Assembly (NCBI RefSeq): GCF_001680005.1 | Contig: NC_033566.1 | Span: 2,542,001-2,606,000 of the forward strand | DNA from: Plasmodium coatneyi | Lineage: Eukaryota > Apicomplexa > Aconoidasida > Haemosporida > Plasmodiidae | Reading direction: 5' to 3' | DNA length: 64,000 bases | In this document: positions 44,511 to 55,669 of the stretch, one piece after another | How positions within the stretch are numbered: position 1 is the first letter of the stretch | Layout: every line of letters begins with the position of its first letter | Position numbers and translations under genes: made by a program | The notes under the pieces: generated by a model | Databases searched by the model: none | What the model saw: the letters and a program-made list of their open reading frames with translations, nothing else | Told to the model about the DNA's origin: nothing

Positions 44511-46841
44511 ATGGCGCCATCAGAACAGGTTTGTTTTTTTCTATTCAAAATTAAGGAATGTGTATATTATTATGCATTCAGTATTTCATTTGTAAATGCA
44601 GGAAAGGAATATGGAATTATATGGAAGAAAATGAGCATATCTACTTATATGTTTTTTTATTTGTCATTAATTATACTTTTAGCAGGAAGCAAGTACAGAT
44701 GAATTGCCTTCTGTAAAGATATATAAAGCGCTAGGCCAGAATGGAAGAACTACTGATTGTGGCTCTAATGAGTTGAAAAATGGTGCGTGGTCGTACCGTA
44801 AATATTTCACACAACATAAGGACAAAATTAAAAAGGCCTGCTGTTACGCACGTCAAAATCAGGATATCAATTTAACCAATGATGATCGCTGTGGTTTCCT
44901 ATTTTATTGGATAATTGATCAAGTAAAAGACGAAAAGCAGTTTAACTACCTGGAGGCCACCCAAGATATTTATAAATTACTGAATGACCTCGAACCTAAA
45001 TGGAAGTGCGATGTTGCATACAATGGTATGGGTGAACCCATTTTCGGAAAGGCTAAGGAACTATTTGATTTCTCCTATAACTATAATACTAAGCACAGTG
45101 GAGCGGAAAGCCGGAACATACTTTGTACGGAGGAATATACAGGTTACCTGCAAAGAGTTTCTATAGCATATGAAAATATATTTAGTATGTGTTCAGGGGG
45201 TGAAGACACGGATAGTTGCAATATTAAAAATGAATATAAAAAATATTTTGATCAAAATAAGAAACTAACATTGCCATGTGCAGCAATGTCTAAGAGCGAA
45301 AAGAAAGAAGAGGACTCAGAGGAATCTGACGCTGACGACGCTGAAGACGGAACGGACATCGACGACCTCAACCTCGACGAGGAAGAAGACGTGCCACAAG
45401 GAACATTAGGGGTACGTCCACTTACTCGGAAATAAATATGAATATTATTCATAATATGAATAATTATACACATCATATGATGGAATTATGCACCTAATAT
45501 GAATAATTCCATATGATGTGCATATATAACACTTTTGATGTGAATAGTGCAATATAATGAAGATAGCATATGTGGTTATATAAAGAAATACATATATACA
45601 TGTTTTGCGTTAATTACCTTTTCCTTTTCTGTAGGTGAAAAAATTAAAAGAATTACCTTCATATAGAGATTTCTACAGTAAATTCAATGAAGGTTCGGGG
45701 CATTGTGATAGTAACTGGTCATGGCCCAAACAAATAAAGCATAAGTGGGTTGATGATTCCAACATTAAAGTGCATGAAGACAGAATTATACAAGCATTGT
45801 GCTACGTGCATAAAATGAAGGGCAGCGGCCCGAAGCCTAATAATAAGCAGTATTGTGATTTTTTCTATTTTTGGGTGGGAAAAATGCTATGTAGAGAAAT
45901 TAAGAATGGTGCATCCTGGAAGAAAGCTATGAATCTACTTAAAAGTGCTGTAGAGGAACATGGAACTGATCATGGTTGCTACTTTACATGCACTAAGAAT
46001 AAGCACCATAAATATTTCAAAGAAAGAAAATTGCTATTTGATTACCGCAAGGACAGCACAAAAATACAACAACAAATAAGCAATGGTGATGGTGGTGCTA
46101 CGGCTTCCTGTACTGAGAAGTACCATAAGTACTTAGAGGGAATTACTAATGCTTACATGAACATGCATACACAATATAATGGACAAGAGACACGGAATAC
46201 ATTTTGCAAAGAACTTGGGGAAAATTTTGACCAAGAAGTGGGGAAATTAAGTGAAGTGTCAAATTTGGCATGTAACGTAGTAACTACACCAAGGCAGGTA
46301 GAACGCACAGCAACATCAGCTGAATCCACATCCGGAGTAGCCGGTATCACCACAAACAAAATCACTCCTATCGTATCTTCTATAATCCCAATTGCCGTAG
46401 GACTACCTGCATTAGCATTCTTCTTATATAAAGTAATAATTAGCACCTTATATTTGGGAATATATAAATAATAACATTTTATTTATATGTGTACATTTAT
46501 ATATAAATATACATAAGCATATATATGTATTACATATGATTCTATTTTCCTCTTTCCACTCCTTTTATTTTTAGTATAATCTTCTACCTTCTTGGTTTGG
46601 TAATCATTTTAAAGGAGGAAGAAGAGGAAAAAGAAGTTTTGTTAAACGTGACTTCGATGACGACGACACCTCAAAAACATATTCCATAGAGGGTTCTACT
46701 ATAGGTTCCACTTTGAGCTCAATAGACAATTCTACCATCTATAATGGTGGTAGATCACCTAGGAGGACAAATAATGGAAGGGGACATGAACAACAACCAC
46801 CACAACAGAGAAGAAATAATATAGGTTATGGACGCATGTAA
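44511..46841 (+). CDS. KIR: KIR-10, double-ectodomain KIR with acidic linker
   Basis: Read exons: 44511-44528 (MAPSEQ), 44686-45411, 45635-46432, 46575-46841; all phase 0; about 602 residues. Domain 1 begins EASTDELPSVKIYKAL. It has CGFLFYWIIDQV in place of WLGD and LFDFSYNYNTK, and ends in a strongly acidic linker (SEESDADDAEDGTDIDDLNL). Domain 2 restarts VKKLKELPSYRDFYSKF and has CDFFYFWVGKML, LFDYRKDSTKI and a TM (SIIPIAVGLPALAFFLYK). The tail begins YNLLPSWFGNHFKGGRRG and ends NNIGYGRM. The acceptor before domain 1 is a tandem AGCAG (NAGNAG), allowing an optional Gln. The 220-base gap between domain exons has a good donor (GTACGT) and acceptor (CTGTAG), favouring one gene over two. Confidence 0.87.
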
Positions 46842-46994
46842 CATGTAATATGTTCCCCTTCCTTTCTATTAATTCTAAGGACATATAGCTATATTTATGC
46901 TACGTTCATAATTGTGAAATGCGCCCACAGAAGGGAAGAAATTTGTATATGTTCACATGAATATATTCAAAAGGGAAAAAAGAGACTAAAGAAA

Positions 46995-47310
46995 TAACGA
47001 AAAAGTGTGCTTACCTCTTTTCAAAAAAGTATTTATGCATATGAAAGAAAAAGAAAAGGGGAAAAGAAAAAACAAACTGTACTAATGACCGTTCTATATT
47101 TCTTATTATACATCTTAAAAAAGGAAAAAAAAGAAAAGAAGAAGGTAGAAAAAAAAATTATAAAGATAAGAACTTGTAAAAAAAAATAAATCAACATTTT
47201 GTTCCTATGTAAAAAGAAATTCACGAACCAAGTCAAAATAAAGTGAAGTAGGAAATTTTTTTTTGTGCAACTTATATTGATTTACACAAAAAAAACTTTG
47301 AATACACTTT
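46995..47310 (-). pseudogene. Relic of the SICA 3' flanking block without a SICA gene
   Basis: AAGAAATTCACGAACCAAGT, CAAAATAAAGTGAAGTAGG, then a T run and CAACTTATATTGATTTACAC follow the same order as the SICAvar-3 3' flank (GAAATTTATCCCAAACAAAT, CAAAATAAAGT, T run, GGCTTATATTGCTTACAC). The order implies a former minus-strand SICA gene to the right, where KIR-11 now stands. No SICA coding sequence remains. Confidence 0.6.
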
Positions 47311-47473
47311 CGTAAAATATGGAAAACAGAAAAATAGGAAAAGTAAAAAATTAAAGGAGGGACGGTACGGTAAAATTAGTACGTAGTATACAATATAAAT
47401 CAGAGTGGAATTATAGCTCAGAGAATGGTGCATGCATATTCTGTGTAAAGGAATTATGTATGCTGTGATCAAT

Positions 47474-47535
47474 GAAAAAAGCAAAAAGGGGAAGGAAAAA
47501 AAGTTAGTGTACATAAAATTTTAACCACTATTAAA
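47474..47535. repeat. Dispersed intergenic block (copy 2)
   Basis: Nearly identical to 15105-15170, with the core GTGTACATAAAATTTTAACC. Confidence 0.8.
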
Positions 47536-47584
47536 GAAAAGGAAAGGAGCATGCGCGTGCGTGCGCGTGCGAGCATGTATATAT

Positions 47585-47700
47585 AAATAACAATAATAAT
47601 ATTAATAAATAATAATAATAATATTAATAATAATAATATTAATAACAATAGTAGTAATAATAATAATATTATAATAATAGTATAATAATAATGTGAATGT
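47585..47700. repeat. AAT trinucleotide microsatellite
   Basis: Imperfect (AAT)n with ATTAAT interruptions. Confidence 0.9.
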
Positions 47701-47966
47701 TCTTCGAAGAATAATCACATTTTCCACATCATAATAATATTAATGTACAATATTTCGAATAGTCCCATATATATGGAAGGTACAATAATATAACAATGTA
47801 ACAATTACATAAAGGAAAAAAGGAATAAGAAGGAAAAAGAAGGAAAAAGAAGGAATAAAAAGGAATAAGAAGGAAACAAAGGAAAGAAAGGAAAGAAAGG
47901 AACAGCATCTTCTAACATCACTTTATTATATATATGAAAAAGCATATATTATACCTAAAAACACAA

Positions 47967-50707
47967 ATGGTTAAAAAAGAATAATAAAACCAATTCACAT
48001 TTACACTATTGGAAAATGCACATAGATTAATATGTGTACATATATATAATATTCCGCATGTATATCATATAATTATAGTGTAAATATATGGATATGCATG
48101 GATATATATGGACATATACACACACATATTTCAATTTTACACTTTTAGGGAGGGTCCGCTTCTGATAAGTTACCTTCAAAAAAAGTATACGATGCGTTAG
48201 ACAGCGGAGGAGAGGGAAAGAGTTGTAGATTCCAAGGAACAAATAGGAACCCTAGTGAACTGGAAACACAACTGAAAAATTCATTATCGTCGTACGGTGG
48301 GAGTACTTGGGATGTGGCCACTACAATTGCACAAAACTACTGTAACGTATGTAAGGAAAGAAGGGGGGATTGGTTGGATATGCTAGGGGATGAGGATCTT
48401 CCATATTTCTTTTATTATTGGTTAGGTGATAAAGTAATAGGGGCACAATGGAGGGGGACCAAAAAATTCTCAATGATTATGAAGGCAATTTATAAGAAGC
48501 TGGCAGAATTCGATCATACATCTAAGTATGGAAATCCATATCAAGGTATTGACGACGACCTTTTCCAAAAGGCTAAAATACTCTTTGATTACAACTATAA
48601 CTATAATAATCTACTGAAGAATAACCAAGAGTGTCAGAAATATTGCGACAAAGGAAATTGTGAGACCCATTTCAAGGTACCTACGTCAACATATACAGCA
48701 GTTAGTAAATATTGCGAAGGAAGAGACGGAGATTCCTATTGTCCCAAATTTAAGAGCAAAGAAAAAGGGAAGAGGGGGGAATATAACGAACCGAAGGAAT
48801 TGACATGCCAATCTGGTGGCAGTCACAAACCAGTCACAGCAGCATCGCCACTATCAGAACTACCACAGGTTAGTCATTACTTCTCTTTCCTTCTTCTTCC
48901 ATTCCATTCGAAATACATTTTTTCTATATGTGAGCATAATGAAATACAACAACAACAACATTTTTTCTATGTGCATAATAAATACAACATTTTCTATGTG
49001 CACAATAAATACAACAACATTTTCTTTGTGCACAATGTGCTTAAGAAAAATGTAAGAGAAGTGTACATATGTGGGAAGGAAATGTACACACACACACACA
49101 TATATATATATACATATATATATGGGAAGAACACTTACTTATATATATATATACATACATATTTTACTATTCCTTCCCTGTCTGTTACCAATTCTATATA
49201 TTTTTTTTTAGGGGAAACAGGCCAGTTCAGCTTCAATTACATTACCCTCACAAGTAATATACAGTGGATTCGAGAATAGATATGATTGCCAAGGGGCGCA
49301 ATATAGGTGGGCGCAGTTCTGTAATGAAGGAGTAAAGACGAAGGTGGAGTGGGCATTAAGATTGGGGCAGGGTCTTGATCTGAGTTTGGCCCCTGTAATT
49401 GTAAAGAACTATTATAACGCATGTAAGGTGGACAGCAGCAGAACGGCGCATTATGAGCCTTGTAAATTTCTCTATTTTTGGTTAGGTAATAAAATAAAGG
49501 ATAAAGTTCAGGAAAAAAGCCAATTCTCAATGGTTATGAAAAAAATTTTTGAGAAGCTGAAGGAATTCGATCCTAAATGTGAGTGCGATAATATATACCA
49601 AGGTATAGACAAGAACCTCTTTGGACATGCAAAGAATCTATTTGATTGGTACTATGACTACCATAAGTTGCACAAGGACCCGGATTGTCATAAAAATTAC
49701 AATAATATTAAGTGCCTGCAGGCCTATCAGGAAGCTCAAAAAGCACATTCGCATTTAAGTGCAAGTTGCAATGGAGTTGCCGGTGATTCATATTGTCCTA
49801 AATTTAACAGCGGGAAGAAGAGCAATGATGGGGAATTCGCACCACCGGAACAATTAAAGTGCCCGGACACACTCGGACGTAAGCCGCAATCTGACGGTGA
49901 GGTAGAAGGTAAGCGCAGAATAAAACTACCTAAAGGAAAATAGAACTACTTTAAGTGAAGTAACTACCTTAAGTAAAGTTATTCTTTATCCCCCCCTTCC
50001 ACGACCTCCCTTTCACCCCCATTCCTATCTTATTTTTTTTCAGCAGTCTTACAACCATCTGTAGAACCGACTCAACCCACTCCTCAAGCAGAAATATCAC
50101 AAGCAGCGGTATCAGAAACATTAGGGCTACAAACAAGTGAAAGTGGACAAGGTGGCTCATCCTCCAGTGGTGGGAGCAGGGTCCCTGCACCAGTATCAGC
50201 TTCGAGTAGGTACCCACAGTCCCTGGTGCCGGTACTTTCTGGGTTGGGAACAACCCCTGGTAGTACCATTCCTACCACTGCCATCTCTTCTGGAGCTGCC
50301 GTAGCAGTGGCTGTTCCATTAATTGCTTCCTTATTATATAAGGTAAGTACACTAAAACCACCATCATAAAACACGAACCACCATCATAAAACACCAACTA
50401 CCATCATAAAATACCTACCACCCACCTAACAACCCACCTATCACCTAACAATCATAACACCCTTTTCTTTTCTTTTTCTTCTTAGTATACTTCCTTATTT
50501 TCTAACTTACGTAACAAACTCTTTGGAGGGGGAAGAAGGAACAATAATAATAGAGGAGGAAAGAGAAGAAAAAAAAGAACATCTGCCACCAGGCGCAATT
50601 CGGAAACATTCACAGAAGCTTCAACGGATACATATTCCACCGCAACAGAAGATTTTACAACTAATTCATCCGAATATTCCCTTCCATATACATCATCGTC
50701 CAGATGA
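47967..50707 (+). CDS. KIR: KIR-11, double-ectodomain KIR
   Basis: Read exons: 48149-48868, 49212-49908, 50044-50342, 50486-50707, preceded by a candidate ATG-only exon at 47967-47969 (donor GTTAAA, phase 0); about 646 residues. Domain 1 begins GGSASDKLPSKKVYDAL with FFYYWLGDKV and LFDYNYNYNNL. Domain 2 begins after GKQASSASITLPSQVIYSGF and has CKFLYFWLGNKIK and LFDWYYDYHKL. The two share long stretches (YQGID, FxxAK, GDSYCPKF), so they arose by internal duplication and are closer to each other than to most other KIRs. A Ser/Thr/Pro/Gly stalk and the TM (SGAAVAVAVPLIASLLYK) form a separate exon, as in KIR-1. The tail is truncated: it ends SLPYTSSSR, without NIGYGRM. First exon is the weakest part. 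Confidence 0.85.
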
Positions 50708-51080
50708 ATCACCATCTAAGATGTTCATTCATCTAGGTGATCATTCATCTGAGAAGATGTTGTTGTGTGTTCCTTATCATCTGAGAAGAAGATGTTGTTG
50801 TTGTTCATTCATCTAGGAAGATGTTGATTCATCTACCAGATGTTCCTTATCATCTGAGAAGAAGATGTTGTTGTTGTTCATTCATCATCTAGGAAGAAGA
50901 TGTTCTGTTATTGTTGTTTTGTTCGTTATCATCTGAGAAGATGTTGTTTGTTCTTCATTCATCTAAGGAGGAAGATGTTGTTGCGTTCGTTCATCTGTTA
51001 AGATGTTGTTGTTGTTGTTCATTCATCTATGAAGAAGATGTTCATTACTGTAGATGGATGATCATTCATCTAGATGAAGG
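50708..51080 (+). repeat. Repeat ATCATCTGAGAAGAAGATGT directly after KIR-11 stop
   Basis: About ten irregular copies of TCATCTGAGAAGAAGATGTT with GTTGTTCATTCATCTAGG start within the last codons of KIR-11 and run on. The repeat seems to have replaced the normal end of the tail exon. Beyond 51080 there is AT-rich DNA to 51240. Confidence 0.85.
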
Positions 51081-51239
51081 AGGGAAAGAGCACTTTTTTG
51101 AATGGAGAAGGAAGAGAAGGGAAGGGAGTGTAAAATGCTCAAAAAATAATGGTATATATACATATAATATAATATGTTCAAACATCCTACCCCACATGAA
51201 TAAGCTCATTATGGTATAATGACCGAATTTTAAAAGGAA

Positions 51240-52038
51240 GAAAGGAAAAAAAAGCAGAATTGTTATTACTAAACAATCATAAATGGAAAGAGGAGGGGGG
51301 AGGGTTTACTGTAAAAAGTACTGCTATGAACAGGAATATATATATCTTTGCATATATATAATCTATGCTATTGTTTGCATTATATTCCTTCCTTCCCTTA
51401 CCTATTACATATGAATACACACGCTCCTCACCTCAATAAATATGCATGCATACACATATTTAAGAAAGGGAGTAAAAAAGGTATTGTACATATGCATGAA
51501 CTATGCACAATATATGTACGTTAATAACTTCCATATAAGCAACAACTCCTTTCAAAGTAAGAATAATAAAAGCACGAAAATTAATAATTTACATAAAAAA
51601 AAAAAAAAGGGAGGAGGAAAAAGGCGTTCACTGTGTATGTATATAATACAAGGAGCGTATACATAACCATATATTGATGGGAATAATCAACTACTATTCA
51701 ATAATACAATAGTGCACATGAAAAATGTATATATGCAAGGATTTTAAATTATCGTCCCCATCCTCTCTTCTATCTTACTATATGAACACATTATTTTCCA
51801 ATTGTAGCCATAACTTTTTATACCCAAGGCGATTCATCACATATAATATATTATTACCCTTACGATAATATAAGGTGTATATTATTAGAAGAATGACAAG
51901 TTCAATACATACACCTGAATAATCACTTTCCGAAATATGCAAAAAAAAAAAAAAAGTAGAAATGCTATATGGATAGATAAGGAACGGCCATTTCTAATAT
52001 AAATTCACAGTAGATAGGATAATGTACACATATAAACA
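51240..52038. promoter_or_regulatory. KIR-12 upstream region with shared block
   Basis: 51257-51330 (TTGTTATTACTAAACAATCA, then GGAGGGGGG and TTTACTGT) is the second copy of the block seen at 40985 and 56765. The remainder is AT-rich without genes. Confidence 0.5.
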
Positions 52039-53311
52039 ATGACAAGTGATGAAAAAGAGGAAGAGCAGGTTCGTTCTCTTCCCCATTCCATTCTAAATAC
52101 ATAAATATGGAACGTACAAATTTGTATATAGAATATAATAGAAGGAATGGAAACATTTGGACAAATATATATATGTAATCCTTTAATTACGTTTATAGGA
52201 ATCATGTTTTAAGGATTTACCTTCCAAGACCGATTACTATGATAAATTCAAAAATGGCAGTACATCCTGTAGTTGCGTTAATCGTGATGTGGCCAAGGGG
52301 CGTTTAAAAAGTGGACTCCAGAAGGAAGCGGGAATTGGCGAAACATGTGCTAATACAATTGTGAATGGTGCCTGTTGTTTATCTGGGGGAAATGGACTTA
52401 ATTTACCTAACAAGGAAGAATGTGACTTCCTCCACTATTGGTTGGTGGATACTGTATTCAAAAGTAAGCACTATAATTCACTTTCAAATATTATGGATAA
52501 AGTGTACGAAGAATTAGGAAAGTGGTCTATAACGATGAAATGCACAAAACAGTACAATACTACCATTGACAAAACCCTCTTCCAAAAACGAAAAACCGTA
52601 TTCGACTATTACCACGACTACGATAAGCTGCAAACACTGTTAAAGAGTATTGATTCACGATGCAATGATGAGTGTACGCGTTATACAGAGAAAGTTAAAG
52701 CAGCATGCCAAGCTGTGGAAGAGGATTGCAAACCGGAAGGAGAAACACATTCGAGTGATCAATTTTGTACTTGGTTTAAGAAGCAAAATGGGGAAAATGA
52801 GAACAATATTGGGCAAGGTAAAAATTACTGTGAGGCGGAGAAACTATCAAAATTAAAGTGTACACTGAACCCACGTTCTTCTGGTCCTGGTAGTACTGGT
52901 TATCAGCATACAAGTGCCCTTGCACCTGTGGCCTCTTCTGGAATGGACATCACCGCAGTTGGTACAGTTTCCACTTTGGCTGCAGTTGGTCTACCAGCGG
53001 CTGTCACCTTCCTCCTGTACAAAGTGAGTAATAATTATAATATACCTATATATACATATATATATATGTCATTATGTATATGTATATATATATACAGATA
53101 TATATTTTCACATCCCCTCCTTCTCTTTCAGTATAATCTTCTACCCTCCTTGCTACATAACAAATTTAAAGGAAGGATCAGAGGAAGAAGAGCAGCAGGT
53201 CAGCGCAACTACGACGACTTAACAGAGGACACGTCAACAACAATATACACAACTGATGATTCCACCACAGTATACTCGGTCCCATATACCTCATCATCAT
53301 CTTCTAAATGA
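52039..53311 (+). CDS. KIR: KIR-12, KIR with short tail and open intron
   Basis: Read exons: 52039-52068 (MTSDEKEEEQ), 52199-53023, 53132-53311; about 344 residues. The ectodomain begins ESCFKDLPSKTDYYDKF and has CDFLHYWLVDTVF (WLVD variant), VFDYYHDYDKL, CTRYTEKVKAACQAVEEDC and CTWF, with more cysteines than its neighbours. TM: STLAAVGLPAAVTFLLYK. The tail starts YNLLPSLLHNKFKGRIRG and ends early as VPYTSSSSSK, like KIR-11. The last intron (53024-53131, donor GTGAGT, acceptor TTTCAG) is 108 bases, a multiple of three, and has no in-frame stop. A retained transcript would therefore add 36 Ile/Tyr-rich residues. Confidence 0.88.
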
Positions 53312-53600
53312 AGAAGAACAAATATGAGGAAGGAAGGAAAGAAATATGTGGAAGAAAAGAAAGGACGGAAAGGAAAAGAAAGAAAAGCAAAGGAAAGGAA
53401 AGGAAAGAAATATGTGGAAGAAAAGAAAGGACGGAAAGGAAAAGAAAGAAAAGCAAAGGAAAGGAAAGGAAAGAAAAGCAAAGGAAAGGAAAAGAAAAGA
53501 AAGGAAAGGAAAGAAAGAAGGAATAAGAGGGAATAAGAAGAAATAAGAAGGAAAAGAAGGAAAGAAGGAAAAGGAAGGAAAGGAAGGAGGCTCTAAGGAA
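53312..53600 (+). repeat. Purine tract with 66-base tandem duplication
   Basis: Directly after KIR-12, AGGAAAGGAAAGAAA-type DNA includes two copies (starting 53341 and 53407) of a 66-base unit marked by GAAATATGTGGAAGAAAAGA and GGACGGAAAGG. Lys/Gly/Arg-rich frames in all three phases are artefacts. Confidence 0.9.
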
Positions 53601-54261
53601 GGGAAAAGGTGCGTAGCTCAGTTGGCATATAGTATATATATTTTATGGATGTTAACAAATTATCTCTAACAAATACTTCTTAATGGTAGTAGAGCATATA
53701 TGAATAGTGCATGCATGTGTAAAATTTTCTCCTCCTCAAAATTTCTGCTGCCCAAAATTTTTTTCCACGGGAAGAAAAGAAAGAATTTGCGCTCCTCTGT
53801 CTCTCTCTCTCTATATATATAATTAATCGGGAAAGTGTATAAATAATAATGAATTAGCACTTTGCGCAGAAAAAAAAAACTATAATTCAAATGGTATAAT
53901 GCATAAATGAAGAACATACATATATAGGAAATTTAACCATATGCTCTTATTTTGTTATTTCCAGCATATTTGCTCGTAATTTTTTCACTTGAAGTATGTG
54001 TATAATGCTTCTGGTATGAATAAATATAAAGTAATATAACTGATGAACAAATTGAATTATATAATTTGCACCTTATTAAAAGGAAAAAAAAAAAAGTAAA
54101 AAAATTTCACTACTTATTCGTTCAAAATTATTATTGTAAGGGTTGATCAAATGAAAGAAAATTGCTACCAATTATATATACCACACGAATAAATAGAAAT
54201 GAACTTCCAAAATAAGTTCAAATTACATATACAAAGGAGCATATGTACACATACATAAACC
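53600..54261. other. Intergenic KIR-12 / KIR-13
   Basis: No gene. The second half is the KIR-13 upstream region, including the block at 54090-54230. Confidence 0.55.
54090..54230 (+). promoter_or_regulatory. Upstream block shared by KIR-6 and KIR-13 (copy 2)
   Basis: Near-identical to 18731-18870 and located at the same distance from the first exon. Confidence 0.65.
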
Positions 54262-55669
54262 ATGTCAAAAGTGGAAGAACTGCTGCAGGTGGGCTGAGCC
54301 CTTCTATTAGTACATATTTTAATGGTGTACATGTAATATTTTTATCCGTCATATAATAAGGAGGGAGGAATATATATGAATATTTTACTTATTTCATTTA
54401 TAGGGAAATGATTTGGCAACCTTATTTTCCAAAGTAAGCATCTATAGTGTGTTTAACAGCGACGGGGGCCACTATAGCAATGTTGAGTTACAGGACATAC
54501 AGGACATTAAAACGCAACTACAGGAACACTCCGATATTGCGACCTACATTGATAAGATTTTGCAGGCTGTATGCTATGTATACAGAATGACAAGTACGAA
54601 ACGTAACTCATGGTATAATGAGCGTGTTCATTTTTTGTATAGTTGGATAGGAGGCATACTATTCAACAAACTGGAAAAGGGCAATTTATTTCCGAATATT
54701 GTGCAAATAATTTGCAATAAATTGGAAGAGTTGAGTGTTGTGCGGGACTGTACCAATATAGGCAAAAGTGCTACCATTGATAAGGAACTTTTCAATAATA
54801 TGCGAGATATGTTAAATCATACGCAAGATAAGGACTACTTGGAAGCAGTACTGGCTAGTGGTAAATCTCTTACTGATGGAAAATGTACCAAATACAAAAA
54901 TGCGCTTAATGCAGCATATGAGAAAGTAAAACAACATTGTGAAACCAACTCCCATTCTAGTAGCGATTATTATTGTAGCGAATTTTGGAGCAAAAAGAAG
55001 GATGAAATTAACGGGGAAATACAGGCATTGAATTGTAATGCAAAACCTGCGGAGGAGTCTGAGCGTCCTCCTCCACCCCCCCACCACCTGATGGGTACTC
55101 TTCCGAGGGTGGTAGTGGTGCCACTCCTATCGTCTCTTCCATAGTAGGAATAGGAGCAGTTCCATTAATCCTTTTTTCTTTATACAAAGTAATACTACAT
55201 AATTACAATTATAATTACCATTATGTACATGTACATACACACAAACACACACATATGTCCATACATATATACATACGTACATATATATAGATATACATAT
55301 GTACGTATATATGCTAAATATAATACATATTTCCACCTCCTTCCATCCTTCATACTTCAGTATACTTCCTTACCATCTTTGTTACGTAACACCCTCTCCT
55401 TTGGAGGAGGAGGAAGAAGCAACAACAGAAGGAAGGGAAGATCCATTGGACGTCACCACTTTGATGACGACGACGACGACACATTATATACAACAACAGA
55501 TAACGACACTTCTTCTACAGATATGTCGACAGTACCCTCAACAACAGACAATTCTACCATCTATAATGGTGGTAGATCACCATCACCACCACGATCACCA
55601 CACAGAAGTGGAAGGGCAAATAATAGTGCGCAACAAAGAAGAAAGAATGTAGGTTACGGTCGTATGTAA
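54262..55669 (+). pseudogene. KIR: KIR-13, KIR gene with frameshift at a C7 tract
   Basis: Read exons: 54262-54288 (MSKVEELLQ), 54404-55188, 55361-55669. The ectodomain begins GNDLATLFSKVSIYSVF (LFS for LPS) and has VHFLYSWIGGILF, MLNHTQDKDYL and DYYCSEFW. At the run of seven C near 55076-55082 the frame breaks. The ectodomain frame stops at 55144, while the TM (IVSSIVGIGAVPLILFSLYK) lies in the frame one base back. The tail exon (YTSLPSLLRNTLSFGG to NVGYGRM) is intact. The assembly therefore lacks one base, or has two too many, in this tract. A homopolymer sequencing error is as likely as a true pseudogene. The WIGG and VHF changes show the ectodomain is already diverged. Confidence 0.82.

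Larger units (their letters stand above)
46842..47966. other. Intergenic KIR-10 / KIR-11 with SICA relic
   Basis: No gene. It contains a decayed SICA 3' block (46995-47310), the dispersed block matching 15105-15170 (47474-47535), AAT microsatellite DNA (47585-47700) and an AAGGAATAAGAAGGAAAAAG purine tract (47815-47905). Confidence 0.65.

Noticed and set aside
53324..53546. Lys/Gly/Arg-rich frames after KIR-12
   Set aside because: All three phases are open across the purine repeat, as expected for low-complexity DNA.
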